5,240 bases of DNA from Pseudomonadota bacterium (GTDB lineage Bacteria > Desulfobacterota > Syntrophobacteria > Syntrophobacterales > Syntrophobacteraceae). Shown in pieces: positions 4,837 through 5,240 of this stretch. The notes beneath the pieces were generated by a model. That model ran no database searches, was not told the origin of the DNA, and saw only the letters and a list, made by a program, of their open reading frames with translations. Location: the NCBI GenBank assembly GCA_023442755.1, contig JAEZXS010000331.1, forward strand, positions 1 through 5,240. The letters are read 5' to 3'. The translations under genes were made by a program, and so were the position numbers. Each line of letters opens with the position of its first letter. The stretch's first letter is position 1.

Positions 4837-5240
4837 ATGGGTTGCCGATGGACTGGACTATCCCCGCGGATGCATCGAATTGCCGGTCTGAGTTTCTGCT
4901 GCCTGGCGGTGGTTTTCCTTTGGGCGTGCGAGAAGAAGTCCGAATACAAAGGGCCTCCTCCTCCACACGTGACAGTGAGCCAACCGGTGCGGAAAGATAT
5001 CATCAAATATCATGAAATCACGGGCAATACCCAGGGGGTAAATACGGTTCAGCTCAGAGCGCGGGTAGAGGGGTACCTGGACCGGGTCTACTTCAAGGAC
5101 GGAGATTTCGTGAAGAAGGATCAGTTGCTCTTTATGATCCAGCAAAACACCTACCTTGCGCAATTGATGCAGGCGGAAGGAAACGTCCTCGCACAGAAAG
5201 CCCTTCTGGAACATGCCAGGATCGAATACGACCGCTACAG
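4837..5240 (+). CDS. RND efflux periplasmic membrane fusion lipoprotein (AcrA/HlyD-like), C-terminus cut by window edge
   Basis: Periplasmic adaptor that would link an inner-membrane RND pump to the outer-membrane duct encoded just upstream. The frame runs 134 codons to the right edge; the family is usually about 370-420 residues. A signal peptide ends at a lipobox-like LWAC with Cys31 as predicted lipid anchor, followed by a polar linker and PPPP (40-43). VTVSQPVRKDIIKYHEITGN (45-64) starts the membrane-proximal strand region. ARVEGYLDRVYFKDGDFVKKDQLLFMI (75-101, described by its ends and the DGDFVKKDQLLF core) is the first half of the lipoyl domain. From about 106 the sequence turns helical and Ala/Glu-rich (LMQAEGNVLAQKALLEHARIEYDRY region), as the coiled-coil hairpin should. 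A later start at 4870 would give a shorter signal peptide but lacks a ribosome binding site. An RND transporter gene is expected next. The substrate cannot be inferred. Confidence 0.92.
   Translation, partial: MGCRWTGLSPRMHRIAGLSFCCLAVVFLWACEKKSEYKGPPPPHVTVSQPVRKDIIKYHEITGNTQGVNTVQLRARVEGYLDRVYFKDGDFVKKDQLLFMIQQNTYLAQLMQAEGNVLAQKALLEHARIEYDRY

Noticed and set aside
1..5240. CRISPR array, tRNA, rRNA, insertion sequence or prophage signals
   Set aside because: No regularly spaced repeats, cloverleaf, rRNA-like sequence, transposase motif or terminal inverted repeats were recognised.

Overview
This window carries two divergent gene sets from what looks like a Gram-negative bacterium. Both encoded envelope proteins have lipoprotein signals typical of diderm outer-membrane or periplasmic proteins. 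By eye the coding DNA is moderately GC-rich, and the protein style (NodT-type efflux lipoprotein, long-form PHA synthase) would suit Desulfobacterota/Deltaproteobacteria or another proteobacterium. That placement is inference only.

Left half, minus strand: three tightly packed genes read leftwards. They are a FabH-like 3-oxoacyl-ACP synthase III (2529 to 1552), a free-standing acyl carrier protein (1509 to 1273) and a polyhydroxyalkanoate synthase (from 1273, running off the left edge). The ACP stop and the PHA synthase start share one base (TGATG), and both the ACP and the synthase have clear ribosome binding sites. This looks like one transcription unit that joins ACP-dependent acyl chemistry to polyester synthesis or acyl transfer. 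The condensing enzyme keeps Cys-His-Asn but appears to have lost the residues that hold CoA in E. coli FabH.

Middle, about 2530-3136: roughly 600 bp without a convincing gene, lying between the divergent units. It contains several inverted repeats: a 21-bp palindrome that resembles a TetR-type operator, a 9-bp-arm hairpin, a GC-rich palindrome, a 7-bp-arm inverted repeat, and three segments just before the efflux gene that can pair in mutually exclusive ways.

Right half, plus strand: an outer-membrane efflux lipoprotein of the NodT/OprM (TolC-like) family (3137-4789). After 47 bp comes the start of an RND-type periplasmic membrane fusion lipoprotein (4837 to the right edge). The inner-membrane RND pump would be expected just beyond the window. 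No RNA gene, insertion sequence, CRISPR array or clear intrinsic terminator was seen.
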